From: Sediminicola arcticus
GTDB lineage: Bacteria; Bacteroidota; Bacteroidia; Flavobacteriales; Flavobacteriaceae
Length of the DNA: 64,000 nucleotides
Assembly: GCF_040566695.1 (NCBI RefSeq)
Contig: NZ_JBEXAE010000002.1
Coordinates: 496,001-560,000 of the forward strand
Direction of reading: 5' to 3'
The stretch's first letter is position 1. Every line of letters begins with the position of its first letter. The notes beneath the pieces are model-generated. The model was given only the letters and a program-made list of their open reading frames with translations. It was not told the DNA's origin and searched no databases. Both the position numbers and the translations under genes were made by a program. Of the stretch, positions 16,124 through 24,702 are shown piece after piece.

Positions 16124-17114
16124 ACCATTCTAATCCTAATAATACACCTGCCCCTATGACCATATAAAAAATGGCCCACCAAGATTCCATTCTACCCAAA
16201 TCTGGAATAAAACGTTCATAATTAAGAATGACCTCATTTCCATTGGAATCTATGAGAGCATTGCCCAAAGCATCTGTTTTTAATATTGTTTTCTTCCAAG
16301 GCCAAACTACGCCTAAAGAACCTGTAATAAAACCAATGATCACAGCAGTAGTAATATTTTTGTGATGCTTAAGTACATAACTGAGAATGTGGGATAACGT
16401 GACCAAGCCTGTGGCCGAACCAAGTGTAAAGACTGTTAATATTTTCAGGGTGTTTAATCTCCTTGGATTGGTCACAAAGCTAAAATTACCTTCCATAAGG
16501 TCTGCAAAAGTATCATAAAGGGCATTCACAGAATCTACTAAGAGTAGGACATAGTTCCCTAGAAGAATAAGTATAAACGAGCCAGATAAACCAGGAAGAG
16601 TCATCCCAGAAACACTTATAATACCACAAAAGAATATAAAAAAGAGATTGTCATTCTCGGTTGCAGGATTAAGGAAGCTTATGGAAATGCCAATGAGAAG
16701 ACCTAATATTCCAGAGATGATTGTTTTTTTGTTCCAATGACCAAAGTCTTTAGAAATATAATATATAGAACCTAGGATCATGCCAAAAAAGGCGGCCCAT
16801 ACATAAAGCTCATTTTTTTCCAAAAAGTAATCAAGTATTTTTGAAATACTGAAATAGCTCACCAACATGCCAAATATCAGTAAGGACAAAAATTGCCCAT
16901 TCACGTATTTGTAAAAACTTTTAAATCGACCATTGAGGATCAATCTAAAGGCTTTAAGGTTAATTTTCTGTAAGGAATAGATAAATTCCTCATAGAAGCC
17001 AGCAACAAACGCTACAATTCCTCCTGAAACTCCAGGCACTTTATTTGCGGCACCCATAAAAAGACCTTTTATGATCAGAAAAATCTTATCCATAAATGTC
17101 CTTTCAGCTCGCAT
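16095..17114 (-). CDS. DUF368 (PopT-like) membrane protein, paralogue 2
   Basis: A 339-residue polytopic membrane protein (about eight to nine helices). DUF368 proteins have recently been identified as undecaprenyl-phosphate (C55-P) translocases, named PopT, which return the lipid carrier to the cytoplasmic face for cell-wall and surface-polymer synthesis. The N-terminal signature is MGAANKVPGVSGGIVAF, where the neighbour and most family members have MGAADxVPGVSGG: the usual Asp is Asn here. A second copy of the motif follows the inverted repeat (GMTLPGLSGSFILILLG). An internal ATG at 17093 is an equally possible start. It lies 7 bases after the first paralogue; the pair arose by duplication. 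Confidence 0.88.
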   Translation of the reverse strand: MRAERTFMDKIFLIIKGLFMGAANKVPGVSGGIVAFVAGFYEEFIYSLQKINLKAFRLILNGRFKSFYKYVNGQFLSLLIFGMLVSYFSISKILDYFLEKNELYVWAAFFGMILGSIYYISKDFGHWNKKTIISGILGLLIGISISFLNPATENDNLFFIFFCGIISVSGMTLPGLSGSFILILLGNYVLLLVDSVNALYDTFADLMEGNFSFVTNPRRLNTLKILTVFTLGSATGLVTLSHILSYVLKHHKNITTAVIIGFITGSLGVVWPWKKTILKTDALGNALIDSNGNEVILNYERFIPDLGRMESWWAIFYMVIGAGVLLGLEWYGRYRSYKK

Positions 17115-17121
17115 GTACGTT

Positions 17122-18045
17122 TTAATTTTCTTTTTTAGAGGCTAATTTTTCAAGTATAAAAATAAGAGAAAAGCCAAAGATGCCTAGTACCAGAGCATAT
17201 AATAATTGAGGATTGCCATCAAAGGAGAAAGGGGATACGTTTGCCTCCTTCACAGCAATTATTTTATCCCCATAGGTTTTGGTTTCCAACACCTCTTTCC
17301 AAGGCCATATTTTGTTTAAAGAACCTAAAATAAATCCTGTTAATAGGGATAAGGTAATATTTTTATAATTGCTGAACATCCACTTTAAAATTTTAGCAAA
17401 ACTCAAAAGACCTATAATGGCCCCAAAGCCTACAGTGGCAACAATAGTTATATCTCTCTCGTGAACTGCATCTAAGATGGTTTTATATGAGCCTAAAAGA
17501 ACTAAGATAAATGCACCGGATATTCCAGGTAATATCATGGCACATACGGCCAATGCTCCTGAAAAAAATAAAAATAGAATACTATCTGTGTGATCTGATG
17601 GTGGTAGGGTTGTAATAAAATAGGCGGCTAAAGCGCCAATGATAAAGATGGTTATAGTGCCTAAATTCCATTTTTCTATTGCCTTGCCGACGAAAAATAC
17701 ACTGGCTATAACCAATCCAAAAAAGAAGGACCATAATAACACAGGTTCGTTGATCAATAACCAGCTAATTAGTTTCGCCAGAGAAAACACACTTATACCT
17801 ATTCCAAGAAATAGAGCAACCAAAAAATTACCGTTAAGCTGGGTCCAAAAGGCCTTTACTCCTTCCTTTCTTAAGGTTTTGAAAAGTGATAGGTTTATAT
17901 TGTTGATAGAGGTGATCAGTTCCTCATATATTCCAGAAATAAAAGCTATAGTACCTCCTGAAACTCCAGGCACAACATCTGCTGCACCCATGGCCATTCC
18001 TTTTAGTGTTATAATAAAATAGTAAAAAAAATTTCGAGTTTTCAT
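17122..18045 (-). CDS. DUF368 (PopT-like) membrane protein, paralogue 1
   Basis: A 307-residue polytopic membrane protein with the full family signature MGAADVVPGVSGGTIAFI near the N-terminus (about 19-36) and the repeat motif MILPGISGAFILVLLG in the second half, the two pseudo-symmetric pore elements of DUF368. By family knowledge (PopT of Vibrio and Staphylococcus) it should translocate undecaprenyl phosphate. It lies directly before its paralogue in an operon with a TPR protein upstream and aroE downstream. The canonical motif makes it the likelier of the two to keep the known activity. Confidence 0.9.
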   Translation of the reverse strand: MKTRNFFYYFIITLKGMAMGAADVVPGVSGGTIAFISGIYEELITSINNINLSLFKTLRKEGVKAFWTQLNGNFLVALFLGIGISVFSLAKLISWLLINEPVLLWSFFFGLVIASVFFVGKAIEKWNLGTITIFIIGALAAYFITTLPPSDHTDSILFLFFSGALAVCAMILPGISGAFILVLLGSYKTILDAVHERDITIVATVGFGAIIGLLSFAKILKWMFSNYKNITLSLLTGFILGSLNKIWPWKEVLETKTYGDKIIAVKEANVSPFSFDGNPQLLYALVLGIFGFSLIFILEKLASKKEN

Positions 18046-18076
18046 AGGGAATAAAAAAGCAAAAGTAACTTTTTTA

Positions 18077-19474
18077 TCAAGAAGCCCTTTTTATTTCGGA
18101 TATAATATCTTGTATCCAACCCAATGGATAGAATTGCGGAAATTTAGCTTTAAAAGTAGAAAGTGTATCAAGGTCTAATTTGATGGCTTTTGAAAAGGAT
18201 ATTTTTGCTTTGGCAGTTTTTTTTAATAATAGGTGAACTCCAGTTACAGCATACCACAGTTTTGCCTCTTCAGGATAAAATTCTAAACCTTGTTGCAATA
18301 TTTGAAATGCAGATTCTGCGTCATCTAATTGCAAGACTACTTCTGTCCATGAAAGCCAGGTTTCCAATTCAAAATTCCCTAGATCTACGGCTTGTTTATA
18401 GGCAAAATCTGCCTCATCATAATTTTCTAGAGCCTTATTGATTTTAGCACTTTTTTTCCAATAAACTGAATTCTCTTCATCTATATTAATGGCCTTGTTT
18501 ATATAATACAAGGCTTTTTTATAGTCTTTTTTTCTGTAATAAAAATCTGTAATGGCTAACCATCCTTTATCCAATAAAGGGTCTTCATGTACAGTGTGGT
18601 AAAAAAAATGTTTTGCTAAATCATCATTATGCAATTTTTCATGGCACTTACCTATTCTTAAGTATGCATGCGAGGTAGGATCTTCAATAGTTATTGTTGC
18701 TTCGTAATTCTCTATGGCTTCATTATAACGCCTCAATTTTTCCAAAACCTTACCCTTTTCGAAATAAGCACCAATAAAAGTATCGTCAGAGATTATTGCA
18801 AAATCAAAAGAAGCTAAGGCTTCGTTCAACATCTTTTTAGCCATGTATTGTTTGCCTAATTGATGCCAAGCTACCTCACAATAAGGATTTTTTTCCAAAT
18901 AATCGTTTAGATAGTATATGGCCCCATCATAATCTTCCATAAACTCAAAACAGTAAATGACATTGTAAAGGGAAGAGTAATCCTCTTGATCGAAGGATAC
19001 ACACATCATGAAGTTTTCTTTTGCCAGTTGAAAGTTGTCCATGAACAAGTACTCCATTCCTAAGAGGGCATGGATATCAAAACCATCATCAGATAGTTCT
19101 AAGGCTTTGTGAAGCAGGATTACAGCAGCTTCATGGTTGTCTTTTTTGGAATAGATGTTCGCCCGTTGAATATAGATTTCCTCATTGGTGCTGTCCAACA
19201 ACTGTAGTTCATCTAGCATTCTTTCGGCAACTTCCAAATGATTTTCGAAAACCATCACCTCCACATCCAATAGCTTTAATTCAATAGAGTCTGGATGTTG
19301 CTGTAGGCCAATTTTTATGGCCTTCTTTCCCAGGGCCACTTTACCGTTGTTTAGGTAGTGGTGTATGATGTCCTCGAAATCTTCCGCATCAAAAAAATAG
19401 ACATCGTCTGTTTTTAACATGGATTCAAACTTAGTAATCGGTTGTCCTGGTCTTTCGTTAGAATCTAACGCCAT
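18077..19474 (-). CDS. Tetratricopeptide-repeat protein
   Basis: A 465-residue cytoplasmic protein (no signal peptide) made almost wholly of TPR units; about ten repeats can be picked out by W-LG-Y-A-F-P spacing (for example EIYIQRANIYSKKDNHEAA, AYFEKGKVLEKLRRYNEA, AYLRIGKCHEKLHNDDLA, WLAITDFYYRKKDYKKA). The first about 45 residues contain FFDAEDFEDIIHHYLN, typical of a flavobacterial subfamily. TPR arrays bind partner proteins. It is first in the minus-strand run with the DUF368 pair and aroE (31 bases to the next gene). Partner unknown. Confidence 0.88.
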   Translation of the reverse strand: MALDSNERPGQPITKFESMLKTDDVYFFDAEDFEDIIHHYLNNGKVALGKKAIKIGLQQHPDSIELKLLDVEVMVFENHLEVAERMLDELQLLDSTNEEIYIQRANIYSKKDNHEAAVILLHKALELSDDGFDIHALLGMEYLFMDNFQLAKENFMMCVSFDQEDYSSLYNVIYCFEFMEDYDGAIYYLNDYLEKNPYCEVAWHQLGKQYMAKKMLNEALASFDFAIISDDTFIGAYFEKGKVLEKLRRYNEAIENYEATITIEDPTSHAYLRIGKCHEKLHNDDLAKHFFYHTVHEDPLLDKGWLAITDFYYRKKDYKKALYYINKAINIDEENSVYWKKSAKINKALENYDEADFAYKQAVDLGNFELETWLSWTEVVLQLDDAESAFQILQQGLEFYPEEAKLWYAVTGVHLLLKKTAKAKISFSKAIKLDLDTLSTFKAKFPQFYPLGWIQDIISEIKRAS

Positions 19475-19521
19475 AGAAACTTTTTTGTTAAACTACATTT
19501 CTAAAATTACTGCTTTGATAT

Positions 19522-19541
19522 CCTTATTTTTTCAAATAAGG
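19522..19541 (-). other. Hairpin with GAAA loop after the aminotransferase gene
   Basis: On the minus strand CCTTATTT-GAAA-AAATAAGG forms a perfect 8-bp stem with a GNRA-type tetraloop, 33 bases after the aminotransferase stop. No T-run follows, so it is more likely an mRNA 3'-end stabiliser or a weak terminator than a classic terminator. Confidence 0.35.
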
Positions 19542-19573
19542 CCTTTATTATTAACAAATTAGTTAACAATTTA

Positions 19574-20752
19574 TTATATGTAATCGTTTAAAACATCAAG
19601 GATTAGGTTGCATCCTTTCTCTATTTCTTCCTCTGATATGGTTAAGGGAGGAGAAATGCGAACGGCTTTAGGTTCGAAAAGCAACCAGAATAAAATCAAT
19701 CCTTTTTTGGCACAGGTCAGTACTACATGGTTGGTGATTTCTTCATTTTCAAGAATAATGGCAAGCATTAAACCTTTACCATTTATTGCCTTTATATGTT
19801 TATGTTTTAATAATCTTCTAAATATTGCCTCTTTTTTAAGGGTGTCTGAGATTAGCTTGGTGTCCGTAATTTCTTTTAAGGTGGCTAGGCATGCAGCTGC
19901 AATTACGGGATTCCCACCAAAAGTTGTTATATGACCAAGTTTGGGCTGGTCTTGCAGGGTCGCCATCATCTCTTTTGATGCTACAAAGGCCCCCACTGGA
20001 AGTCCACCAGCCATTCCTTTTCCTATGACAAGGATATCAGGAATGCAATTGTAGTTTTCAAAAGCAAAGAGCTTACCAGTGCGTCCAAATCCCGGCTGTA
20101 TTTCGTCCAAGATAAGCAAGGTTCCTGTTTCATTGCATCTTTGCCTAACCTTGTTTAGATAGCCGTTTAATGGTTGTAGAAATCCAGCAGCACCTTGTAT
20201 TGTTTCTAAAATAACAGCAGCAGTTTTATTGGTGATCTTCAAAAGATCCTCCTGAATATTAAAGGTAATAAATGATACGTCTGGAATCAGGGGTCTAAAG
20301 ACACTTTTTCGAGGCTCGTACCCCATAATACTTAGACTGCCCATAGTATTCCCGTGATAGGCATGATGTGCCGATATAATTTGTGATCTTCCAGTAACTC
20401 TTCTAGCTAATTTTAGTGCCCCTTCTATTGCTTCTGTCCCGGAGTTCACCAAATAGGTTGTTTCTAAGGGATAGGGTAGGTGTGATGCTAATAACTTAGC
20501 GTACTCCACCGCTGGTTTTTGGATGTATTCCCCATACACCATTACGTGCATGTACTGCTCAACTTGTTCTTGGACGGCTTTTACCACTTTAGGATGGCAA
20601 TGACCAAGACTACAGGCCGAAACACCCGCTACGAAGTCTAAATGTGCCTTGCCTGTAGTGTCATAAACATAACTGCCTTTGGCATGAGAAATTTCCATGG
20701 CCAAAGGATGGGGCGTAGTCTGTGCCTGATATGTAAAAAAATCATCTCTCAT
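19574..20752 (-). CDS. Class III PLP-dependent aminotransferase
   Basis: A 392-residue enzyme of the acetylornithine/ornithine/4-aminobutyrate aminotransferase group. Seen: G-x-x-x-x-D-x-T-G-K start (SYVYDTTGKAHLDFVAG), SGTEAIEGALKLAR (about 104-117), LDEIQPGFGRTGKLFA with D216 binding the PLP nitrogen, and the PLP lysine K245 in VIGKGMAGG. Often annotated aspartate aminotransferase family. The amino donor and acceptor cannot be read from sequence; no arginine, lysine or biotin genes are next to it. It lies 8 bases after the OstA/SPOR gene, so the two are cotranscribed, a conserved pairing in flavobacteria without a known metabolic reason. Confidence 0.9.
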   Translation of the reverse strand: MRDDFFTYQAQTTPHPLAMEISHAKGSYVYDTTGKAHLDFVAGVSACSLGHCHPKVVKAVQEQVEQYMHVMVYGEYIQKPAVEYAKLLASHLPYPLETTYLVNSGTEAIEGALKLARRVTGRSQIISAHHAYHGNTMGSLSIMGYEPRKSVFRPLIPDVSFITFNIQEDLLKITNKTAAVILETIQGAAGFLQPLNGYLNKVRQRCNETGTLLILDEIQPGFGRTGKLFAFENYNCIPDILVIGKGMAGGLPVGAFVASKEMMATLQDQPKLGHITTFGGNPVIAAACLATLKEITDTKLISDTLKKEAIFRRLLKHKHIKAINGKGLMLAIILENEEITNHVVLTCAKKGLILFWLLFEPKAVRISPPLTISEEEIEKGCNLILDVLNDYI

Positions 20753-20760
20753 AACCTAAC

Positions 20761-22809
20761 TTATTGGGCAACCACTCTTAAGATCCATGTCTCATCGGAA
20801 TATTGGCCAAAATATTGGGTGTCATGTGCCTTAACGGCCTCCTCTTTAGTGTCATATCGGGCCAAATACACATAATTGTATTTGTTTTTTTTACGGACAA
20901 ACCATTTAGGTTCTAAGCCTCTTTCCGTTAAGGTTTGCATGAATTGCTTATAGTTTTCCGAATATTCAAAAACATTGGCTACAAGATAATACCCAGGAAA
21001 CAATCCGTCTTCACTCGCAATATCCGCGTAAAGACCTTTTGTCTTTTTGTCCACAGCAACTGGAACCGTATCTTTTTCTTCGACCTGATCCTTAGTCGTT
21101 ATTTTTTCTTTATCCTTACTTTGTACAGGTTTAGTTTCCTTTTTCTGTGGTCCAGTCACTACTGGTTTTTTCGCTATATAAGTTGCGGCTAGGCTCAGTT
21201 GAGTTTCTTCAGTTTCGGGTTGGGCATCTGTATCAATGGGACTGTCAATGCCATTGATTTTTACAAGTTTAATGTTGTTGTCGTCTTCGTCAAAAATATC
21301 ATCCTTGGTTCTTATTCGTTCGTCTCCACGCCAAATAAAGCCCTTGAGTTTACGACTATTGGTAGGAAGATCTTTTTCTGGGTTTATATCTCCTTCGGGG
21401 TTTGTAATAAAGGTGATATCCGATATTTCGTTATTTTCTAAGACGATATTAATTGCGCTGCAAATGGTTTTGTTAATGCCAATGAGCTCTTGGTCATCAT
21501 TATACATATAATAGATGACCTCTGTATTTTTAATCAAATCGATGATCTTCAATTTGTTATCTTCGAATTTGCCAAAAAGATCCATGCCCTTTGCTTGGTT
21601 ATATCCCTCGTTACTTATGGTGTCCAAGGATATGACAAAGGCATTATTTAGGACTTTAAGGGAATCTAGTTTTTCGGTTTTTAAATCTGATAATAGATGA
21701 ATGCTATCCCCTGTCATCTGGTTTTCACCATTCCATATGACAGGTTTTGTTATCAATTGGGTAATGCCTGTTTTTTGTGAAAAATGTATAGAATCTGACT
21801 TTCCACTTAGATCGGTCTTGTAAAATTTAGCATTCCGAAAGGCCCTTAAGATCCTTTCATCTGGTTTCCCAGTGATCATTAAAGTATCCCCGTGCATATA
21901 AAGGGAATCATTTTGTACTTCACTTATAGAAACGGCACGTCTAGTAGCAAAAACGGAATCTTTTGCCTTATATACTTCAGCGTAATGTGCCCTCAATATC
22001 CCTTTATTTATTGTATCGGTTATTTTAATATTGTTCGTGGCAGAGGCGAATTCTGTTTTCTTATCAAAATACACACTATCACCTTCTATAATTCTATCGT
22101 TATAATCAATTCTAGTATTCTTTATCCCATAACCACTTTCAATTCTAGTGTCGTAATATCCCCGTTCGCAATATATTTTGTAGGCCTTCCCAATTATGGT
22201 TGAAGGGCCATACATGTAAGCGTTTTTGGAAGTGGTATAGTAATCTAACTGCTCAGAATCTATGGTGTATTCAGGATTTTTGATATTTACCCTTTCCAAA
22301 AATTGGTACTTTTTGGTCACCATGTAATATTTGCCCACTTCACTGGTCAACGTATTGGCAGAGTCTACCACTGTTCCAAAATCTTGGTAGTAGGCCTCTT
22401 GGTTTTCCCTGTCGAAGCGGAGTGTATCCGTTTTCAGGGTCATATCAGAATTGGTTAAAATTACATTTTCATAGGCTTTGGCCAATTTTAGGTTTCCATT
22501 GTAATCTATCTTTCCGCTTGTCATGGTGATGGAATCCCCTTGTTGCAGGCGAACATTGTTTATGGCCTTAAGCTTGTTTTCCTTCTGATAGAAAATGGCC
22601 ACATCACAAAATAGGACAGCACCTTGATGTTCAAATTGCACCTGTCTGTCATCCTTACTAAAGATAGAGGCTCCTGGATATTTTGCCTCATCCTTGGTAA
22701 AGTTTGCTCCATATACAATATTGATCTGCTTTTTTTGAGGTGCTTGGTTTTGCGACCTTCCAGTGGATATGAAAAAGAGGAGACCTATGGCTATTAAAAG
22801 TTTGTGCAA
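20761..22809 (-). CDS. OstA/LptA-like periplasmic protein with C-terminal SPOR-like domain
   Basis: A 682-residue exported protein with TTG as the only available start (a stop lies six codons upstream). Signal peptide MHKLLIAIGLLFFISTGRSQ. Residues about 30-500 are repetitive beta-strands of the OstA/LptA jellyroll type (VQFEHQGAVLFCDVAIFYQ, NVRLQQGDSITMTSGKIDYNG, YEQFLERVNIKNP-like repeats, RIIEGDSVYFDKKTEF). A charged Lys/Glu/Thr linker follows (about 540-595), then a C-terminal SPOR-like fold (about 605-682; GYYLVANVFEYSENYKQF, YNYVYLARYDTKEEAVKA). OstA-type domains bind lipid A in LPS transport; SPOR domains bind denuded septal glycan. It may thus link LPS export to peptidoglycan; this is inference. 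Confidence 0.85.
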   Translation of the reverse strand: MHKLLIAIGLLFFISTGRSQNQAPQKKQINIVYGANFTKDEAKYPGASIFSKDDRQVQFEHQGAVLFCDVAIFYQKENKLKAINNVRLQQGDSITMTSGKIDYNGNLKLAKAYENVILTNSDMTLKTDTLRFDRENQEAYYQDFGTVVDSANTLTSEVGKYYMVTKKYQFLERVNIKNPEYTIDSEQLDYYTTSKNAYMYGPSTIIGKAYKIYCERGYYDTRIESGYGIKNTRIDYNDRIIEGDSVYFDKKTEFASATNNIKITDTINKGILRAHYAEVYKAKDSVFATRRAVSISEVQNDSLYMHGDTLMITGKPDERILRAFRNAKFYKTDLSGKSDSIHFSQKTGITQLITKPVIWNGENQMTGDSIHLLSDLKTEKLDSLKVLNNAFVISLDTISNEGYNQAKGMDLFGKFEDNKLKIIDLIKNTEVIYYMYNDDQELIGINKTICSAINIVLENNEISDITFITNPEGDINPEKDLPTNSRKLKGFIWRGDERIRTKDDIFDEDDNNIKLVKINGIDSPIDTDAQPETEETQLSLAATYIAKKPVVTGPQKKETKPVQSKDKEKITTKDQVEEKDTVPVAVDKKTKGLYADIASEDGLFPGYYLVANVFEYSENYKQFMQTLTERGLEPKWFVRKKNKYNYVYLARYDTKEEAVKAHDTQYFGQYSDETWILRVVAQ

Positions 22810-22825
22810 TGCGTCAAATTTTGGT

Positions 22826-22833
22826 CAAAAATA
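22826..22833 (-). promoter_or_regulatory. Candidate -7 box of the OstA/SPOR gene
   Basis: Minus strand reads TATTTTTG (TAnnTTTG). Predicted start about 10 bases before the TTG start codon at 22809, which supports that unusual start choice. Confidence 0.45.
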
Positions 22834-22890
22834 GAATATTTTACCCGAGAATATTAAAGATTGGCATAGAATTAGTACTACTCTAAACTA

Positions 22891-22918
22891 AAAAAAGCCA
22901 CTTTAAAGTGGCTTTTTT
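22891..22918 (-). terminator. Terminator of purA
   Basis: Perfect palindrome AAAAAAGCCACTTT/AAAGTGGCTTTTTT beginning 2 bases after the purA stop codon; a 14-bp stem of which the outer six pairs supply the T-run in either direction. Confidence 0.9.
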
Positions 22919-22919
22919 A

Positions 22920-24191
22920 TTATCGTACTATAGTTTGTGTTCTATCTGGTCCTACTGAAACTATGGAAATGGGGACTTCTAGTTCCTTTTCCAAGAAATT
23001 GATATAATCATTCAAGGTAGCCGGAAGTTGTTCTGCCTTGCTCATCTTGGTCAAATCCTTAGCCCATCCTTTCATTTCTGTATAGATAGGCGTTACATTT
23101 TCGGGTTCTATGTTATAAGGTAAATGGGTTATGGTTTTGCCTTGATAATTGTAAGCAGTACAAACCTTTAAGGTTTCGAAGCCGCTTAAAACATCGGCTT
23201 TCATCATAATGAGCTCTGTTACACCGTTTATTTCAACAGCATACTTGAGGGCTACCAAGTCTAACCATCCACATCTTCTTGGCCTACCTGTTGTAGCACC
23301 AAATTCATTTCCTACCCTACCCATGGTAGCTCCATCCTCATCGAAGAGTTCGGTTGGGAACGGACCGCTGCCCACTCTAGTGGTATAGGCCTTGAAAATT
23401 CCAAAGACCTTTCCAATTTTATTTGGGGCTATACCTAATCCTGTACATGCACCGGCGGCAGTGGTATTGGAGGAAGTTACAAACGGGTAGGTTCCAAAAT
23501 CAATATCCAATAAGGAACCTTGAGCTCCTTCCGCTAAAATTTTCTTGTTATCCCTTTGTGCTTGGAATATGGTTTCTTCGCTGTCAATAAAAGTCAGTTC
23601 TTTCAATTCTTCAACAGCCGTCCAAAAATCATTTTCTAATTCCTTAAGATCGTACTGAATATCAACATTGTAAAATCCAATCATGTCCTCATGCTTGTTG
23701 GCAAGGGCCCTGTACTTTTCTTTCCAATCACTAAATTCAAGGTCGCCAACACGCATACCGTTACGGCCAGTCTTGTCCATATAGGTAGGACCTATACCTT
23801 TTAGGGTAGATCCTATTTTAGCCTTTCCTTTAGCAGTTTCAGAAGCTGCGTCCAATAAGCGGTGGGTTGGTAAAATCAAGTGTGCTTTTCTTGAGATAAA
23901 AAGCTTTGATTTTATATCGATATTAAATTTTTTAAGATTTTCAAGTTCTTTTTTGAAGATAACGGGGTCTATAACCACCCCATTTCCCACAATATTGATA
24001 GCATTTTCATGAAAAATACCCGATGGGATAGTATGCAACACATGCTTTATGCCATCAAATTCTAAAGTATGTCCCGCATTAGGACCTCCCTGAAATCGCG
24101 CAATAATATCATAGTCTTTTGTGAGTACATCAACGATTTTTCCCTTGCCCTCGTCTCCCCACTGTAGTCCTAGTAGTAAATCTACTGCCAT
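22920..24191 (-). CDS. purA: Adenylosuccinate synthetase
   Basis: A 423-residue enzyme joining IMP and aspartate with GTP, first step from IMP to AMP. Seen: P-loop-like GDEGKGK (12-18) with the catalytic Asp13, GPNAGHT containing the catalytic His, GIGPTYMDK, the IMP-binding region (TSSNTTAAGACTGLGI), RVGSGPFPTE and GRPRRCGWLDLVAL. Length typical. It lies 14 bases after the Fur-like gene and downstream of the bifunctional RelA/SpoT gene; PurA is a known target of ppGpp inhibition in several bacteria, so the neighbourhood fits nucleotide control, though this may be only shared transcription. Confidence 0.96.
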   Translation of the reverse strand: MAVDLLLGLQWGDEGKGKIVDVLTKDYDIIARFQGGPNAGHTLEFDGIKHVLHTIPSGIFHENAINIVGNGVVIDPVIFKKELENLKKFNIDIKSKLFISRKAHLILPTHRLLDAASETAKGKAKIGSTLKGIGPTYMDKTGRNGMRVGDLEFSDWKEKYRALANKHEDMIGFYNVDIQYDLKELENDFWTAVEELKELTFIDSEETIFQAQRDNKKILAEGAQGSLLDIDFGTYPFVTSSNTTAAGACTGLGIAPNKIGKVFGIFKAYTTRVGSGPFPTELFDEDGATMGRVGNEFGATTGRPRRCGWLDLVALKYAVEINGVTELIMMKADVLSGFETLKVCTAYNYQGKTITHLPYNIEPENVTPIYTEMKGWAKDLTKMSKAEQLPATLNDYINFLEKELEVPISIVSVGPDRTQTIVR

Positions 24192-24205
24192 TAGTTGTAA
24201 ATTGA

Positions 24206-24661
24206 TTAATTGTTTGAGATTTCTTCCTTATTCTTGACACCATAGAAGTACAAGGAATGATTACTGATTTTAATATTGAAAACTTCTTCTATGGTTTTTT
24301 TGATAGTTTGTATTCGAGGATCGCAGAACTCAATGACCTCGCCAGTATCGGTAAGTATAACATGGTCGTGCTGTCTATCAAAATATGATTTTTCGTATTG
24401 AGCCTGATTTTTTCCGAATTGGTGCTTACGTACCAACTTACAATCCAATAAAATTTCTATGGTATTGTAAAGAGTTGCTCTACTTACCCTATAATTTTTG
24501 TTTTTCATGTTGATATAGAGCGATTCTATATCAAAGTGTTCTTCACTTTCATAGATTTCCTGAAGTATAGCATAGCGTTCTGGAGTCTTTCTGTGTCCGT
24601 TTTCCTCTAGAAAGGTGGTGAAAACGTTTTTTACAATTTCTTGGTTCTTGTTAGTGCCCAT
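24206..24661 (-). CDS. Fur-family transcriptional regulator lacking structural CxxC motifs
   Basis: A 151-residue protein with the Fur winged-helix domain (about 8-92; GHRKTPERYAILQEIYE, recognition helix SRATLYNTIEILLD) and dimerisation domain (about 93-140; RQHDHVILTDTGEVIEF, FCDPRIQTIKK). The regulatory-metal residues around H98/H100 and E41/H42 are present. Family members normally carry a structural zinc site made of two CxxC pairs at the positions equal to 103/106 and 143/146; here these are L103/T106 and K143/E146. So structural zinc is not expected, and metal response may differ from classical Fur, Zur or PerR. Sits between rel/spoT and purA. A degenerate palindrome overlaps its promoter and may be an autoregulatory operator. 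Confidence 0.88.
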   Translation of the reverse strand: MGTNKNQEIVKNVFTTFLEENGHRKTPERYAILQEIYESEEHFDIESLYINMKNKNYRVSRATLYNTIEILLDCKLVRKHQFGKNQAQYEKSYFDRQHDHVILTDTGEVIEFCDPRIQTIKKTIEEVFNIKISNHSLYFYGVKNKEEISNN

Positions 24662-24670
24662 AAAGAGTTT

Positions 24671-24696
24671 GCTGCATGTAACTGCAAATGTACAGC
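24671..24696 (-). promoter_or_regulatory. Candidate operator over the Fur-like gene promoter
   Basis: Interrupted inverted repeat GCTGnAnnT-N8-AnnTnCAGC, placed over the predicted -7 box and start site of the Fur-like gene. Symmetry and position suggest an autoregulatory site; it does not closely match the classical Fur box. Low support. Confidence 0.3.
24685..24692 (-). promoter_or_regulatory. Candidate -7 promoter box of the Fur-like gene
   Basis: Minus strand reads TACATTTG (TAnnTTTG); predicted start about 17 bases before the ATG at 24661. Would drive the Fur-like gene and purA. Confidence 0.45.
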
Positions 24697-24702
24697 TAAA
24701 AT

